A stretch of DNA of 64,000 nucleotides from Humibacter ginsenosidimutans (GTDB lineage: Bacteria; Actinomycetota; Actinomycetes; Actinomycetales; Microbacteriaceae), in contig NZ_CP042305.1 of assembly GCF_007859675.1 (NCBI RefSeq), positions 2,542,001-2,606,000 on the forward strand, given 5' to 3'. The notes below the pieces were generated by a model, which was not told where the DNA came from, did no database searches, and was given only the letters and a program-made list of their open reading frames with translations. How positions within the stretch are numbered: the first letter of the stretch is position 1; every line of letters begins with the position of its first letter. Shown piece by piece: positions 63,308 through 64,000 of the stretch. The position numbers and the translations under genes were made by a program.

Positions 63308-63976
63308 CTACGCCGGAACGGCGACGACGACCTTGGCCGCCCGCACCAGCGTGGAGCCGAGCGTGTAGCCCACCTCGACCACGTCGATGATGGTCGGCTC
63401 GGTCACGTCGGCCGACGGCTGCTGGAAGATCGCCTCGTGCACGTTGTGGTCGAACGGCTCGCCCTTTTCGCCGAACGGCTGCAGCCCGAGCCTCTCGGAT
63501 GCCCCGCGCAGCTTGGCCGCGATGGTCGCGAACGGAGTGTCTCCGTCGAGGTCACCGTGCTTCTCAGCACGGTCGAGATCGTCGAGCACGGGCAGGATCG
63601 CCTTCGCCGTGTCGGCGACGGCGCGTTCCCGCTCCACCTCGCGGTTGGCCTCGGTGCGCTTGCGGTAGTTCGCGTACTCCGCGGTCACCCGCTGCAGGTC
63701 CGCGAGCCGTTCTGCGGCGAGCTCCTCGGCGCTCGACTGGCCCGAAAGGAAGTCGAGGTCGGCATCGGACAGTGAGGTCTCGACGTCCGGTCCCTCGTAG
63801 CCCTCGCCCGTGTCGACCACCTGCTCGTGCTCGAGGTCACCGGCCTCGGCGGCGGAGTCCTTCGACTCCGCCGCGTCGCCGTCCGGCTGACGAACCTTTC
63901 CCGTTTCGGGGTCGATGCGTCGCTTGTCGCGAACGACCGGCTCCTCGTGTTCGTTCGATTCGTCTTTCTTCGCCAT
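63308..63976 (-). CDS. grpE: GrpE nucleotide exchange factor
   Basis: A 222-aa GrpE. The first 90 residues are an acidic, actinobacterial-type extension. The long helix at about 85-135 (EELAAERLADLQRVTAEYANYRKRTEANREVERERAVADTAKAILPVLDDLDRAEKHG) and the beta wing at about 150-215 (LGLQPFGEKGEPFDHNVHEAIFQQPSADVTEPTIIDVVEVGYTLGSTLVRAAKVVV) carry the conserved GE-x-FDHNVHEA. It releases ADP from DnaK. It starts 2 bp after the dnaK stop. Confidence 0.97.
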   Translation of the reverse strand: MAKKDESNEHEEPVVRDKRRIDPETGKVRQPDGDAAESKDSAAEAGDLEHEQVVDTGEGYEGPDVETSLSDADLDFLSGQSSAEELAAERLADLQRVTAEYANYRKRTEANREVERERAVADTAKAILPVLDDLDRAEKHGDLDGDTPFATIAAKLRGASERLGLQPFGEKGEPFDHNVHEAIFQQPSADVTEPTIIDVVEVGYTLGSTLVRAAKVVVAVPA

Positions 63977-63978
63977 GA

Positions 63979-64000
63979 CTACTTCTTCTCGTCCTCGTCG
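63979..64000 (-). CDS. dnaK: 3' end of dnaK (partial)
   Basis: The last codons read D-E-D-E-K-K-stop, the acidic C-terminal tail typical of DnaK. They are followed after two bases by the grpE start. The rest lies outside the window. The identity rests mainly on the grpE-dnaJ-hspR context. Confidence 0.8.

Overview
The window is about 66-70% GC and almost fully coding. It looks like the chromosome of a high-GC Gram-positive bacterium, most likely a member of the Microbacteriaceae (Actinomycetota). Four things support this: a dnaK-grpE-dnaJ-hspR heat-shock operon, two surface proteins with LAxTG-type (class E sortase) anchors, a type II argininosuccinate synthase, and many start codons placed 6-7 nt after a TANNNT -10 box (leaderless transcripts). 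The heptamer GGATGCC/GGCATCC is also very frequent, and it forces otherwise rare GAT and GCA codons. I saw no rRNA, tRNA, CRISPR array or complete mobile element.

Layout. 1-9.1 kb: small metabolic genes, then a ROK regulator (frameshifted) upstream of a 1436-aa surface-anchored GH89 alpha-N-acetylglucosaminidase. 9.1-12.3 kb: an accessory minus-strand operon of a small helical protein, a WXG-headed DUF1023 alpha/beta-hydrolase (frameshifted) and two tandem paralogous lipoproteins. This resembles a type VII secretion effector cassette and is the best candidate here for an undescribed system. 12.5-17.3 kb: argG, a Tat-exported GH3 enzyme and a first GH29 fucosidase. Upstream of that fucosidase lie five repeats with an exact 22-bp period. 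17.5-28.2 kb: DUF402, EamA, TetR/DUF1772 with a clear operator pair, a SulP transporter, a sulfur-related trio (two flavin monooxygenases plus MetY), and a compact run of PRC-barrel, UBP zinc-finger, UDG-like and YchJ genes. 28.2-46.4 kb: many small regulators (PadR, AraC, two MarR, HxlR) with visible palindromic operators, two exporters (MFS, MATE), a tyrosine-recombinase-like protein that lacks its catalytic residues, an M15-like membrane protein, an SNF2 helicase, NnrE and an RlmG/RsmC-like methyltransferase. 46.5-51.3 kb: a third LLM monooxygenase, a glutaredoxin, an SGNH lipoprotein and a kbl-tdh threonine-degradation pair (tdh frameshifted). 51.7-61.6 kb: a glycan-use locus of solute-binding lipoprotein, LAHTG-anchored lectin/beta-propeller protein, second GH29 fucosidase and DUF2264 protein, divergent from a 2-hydroxyacid dehydrogenase and a LacI regulator. 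Two LacI-type operators lie in the shared intergenic region. 61.6-64 kb: hspR, dnaJ, grpE and the last codons of dnaK.

Taken together, the GH89, GH3, two GH29 enzymes, the anchored lectin protein and the NgcE-like binding protein point to a bacterium that trims fucose and GlcNAc from complex glycans at its surface and imports the products. Four genes carry single-base frame breaks. Three of these are extra bases inside runs of 5-6 identical bases, so consensus errors in the sequence are a serious possibility.
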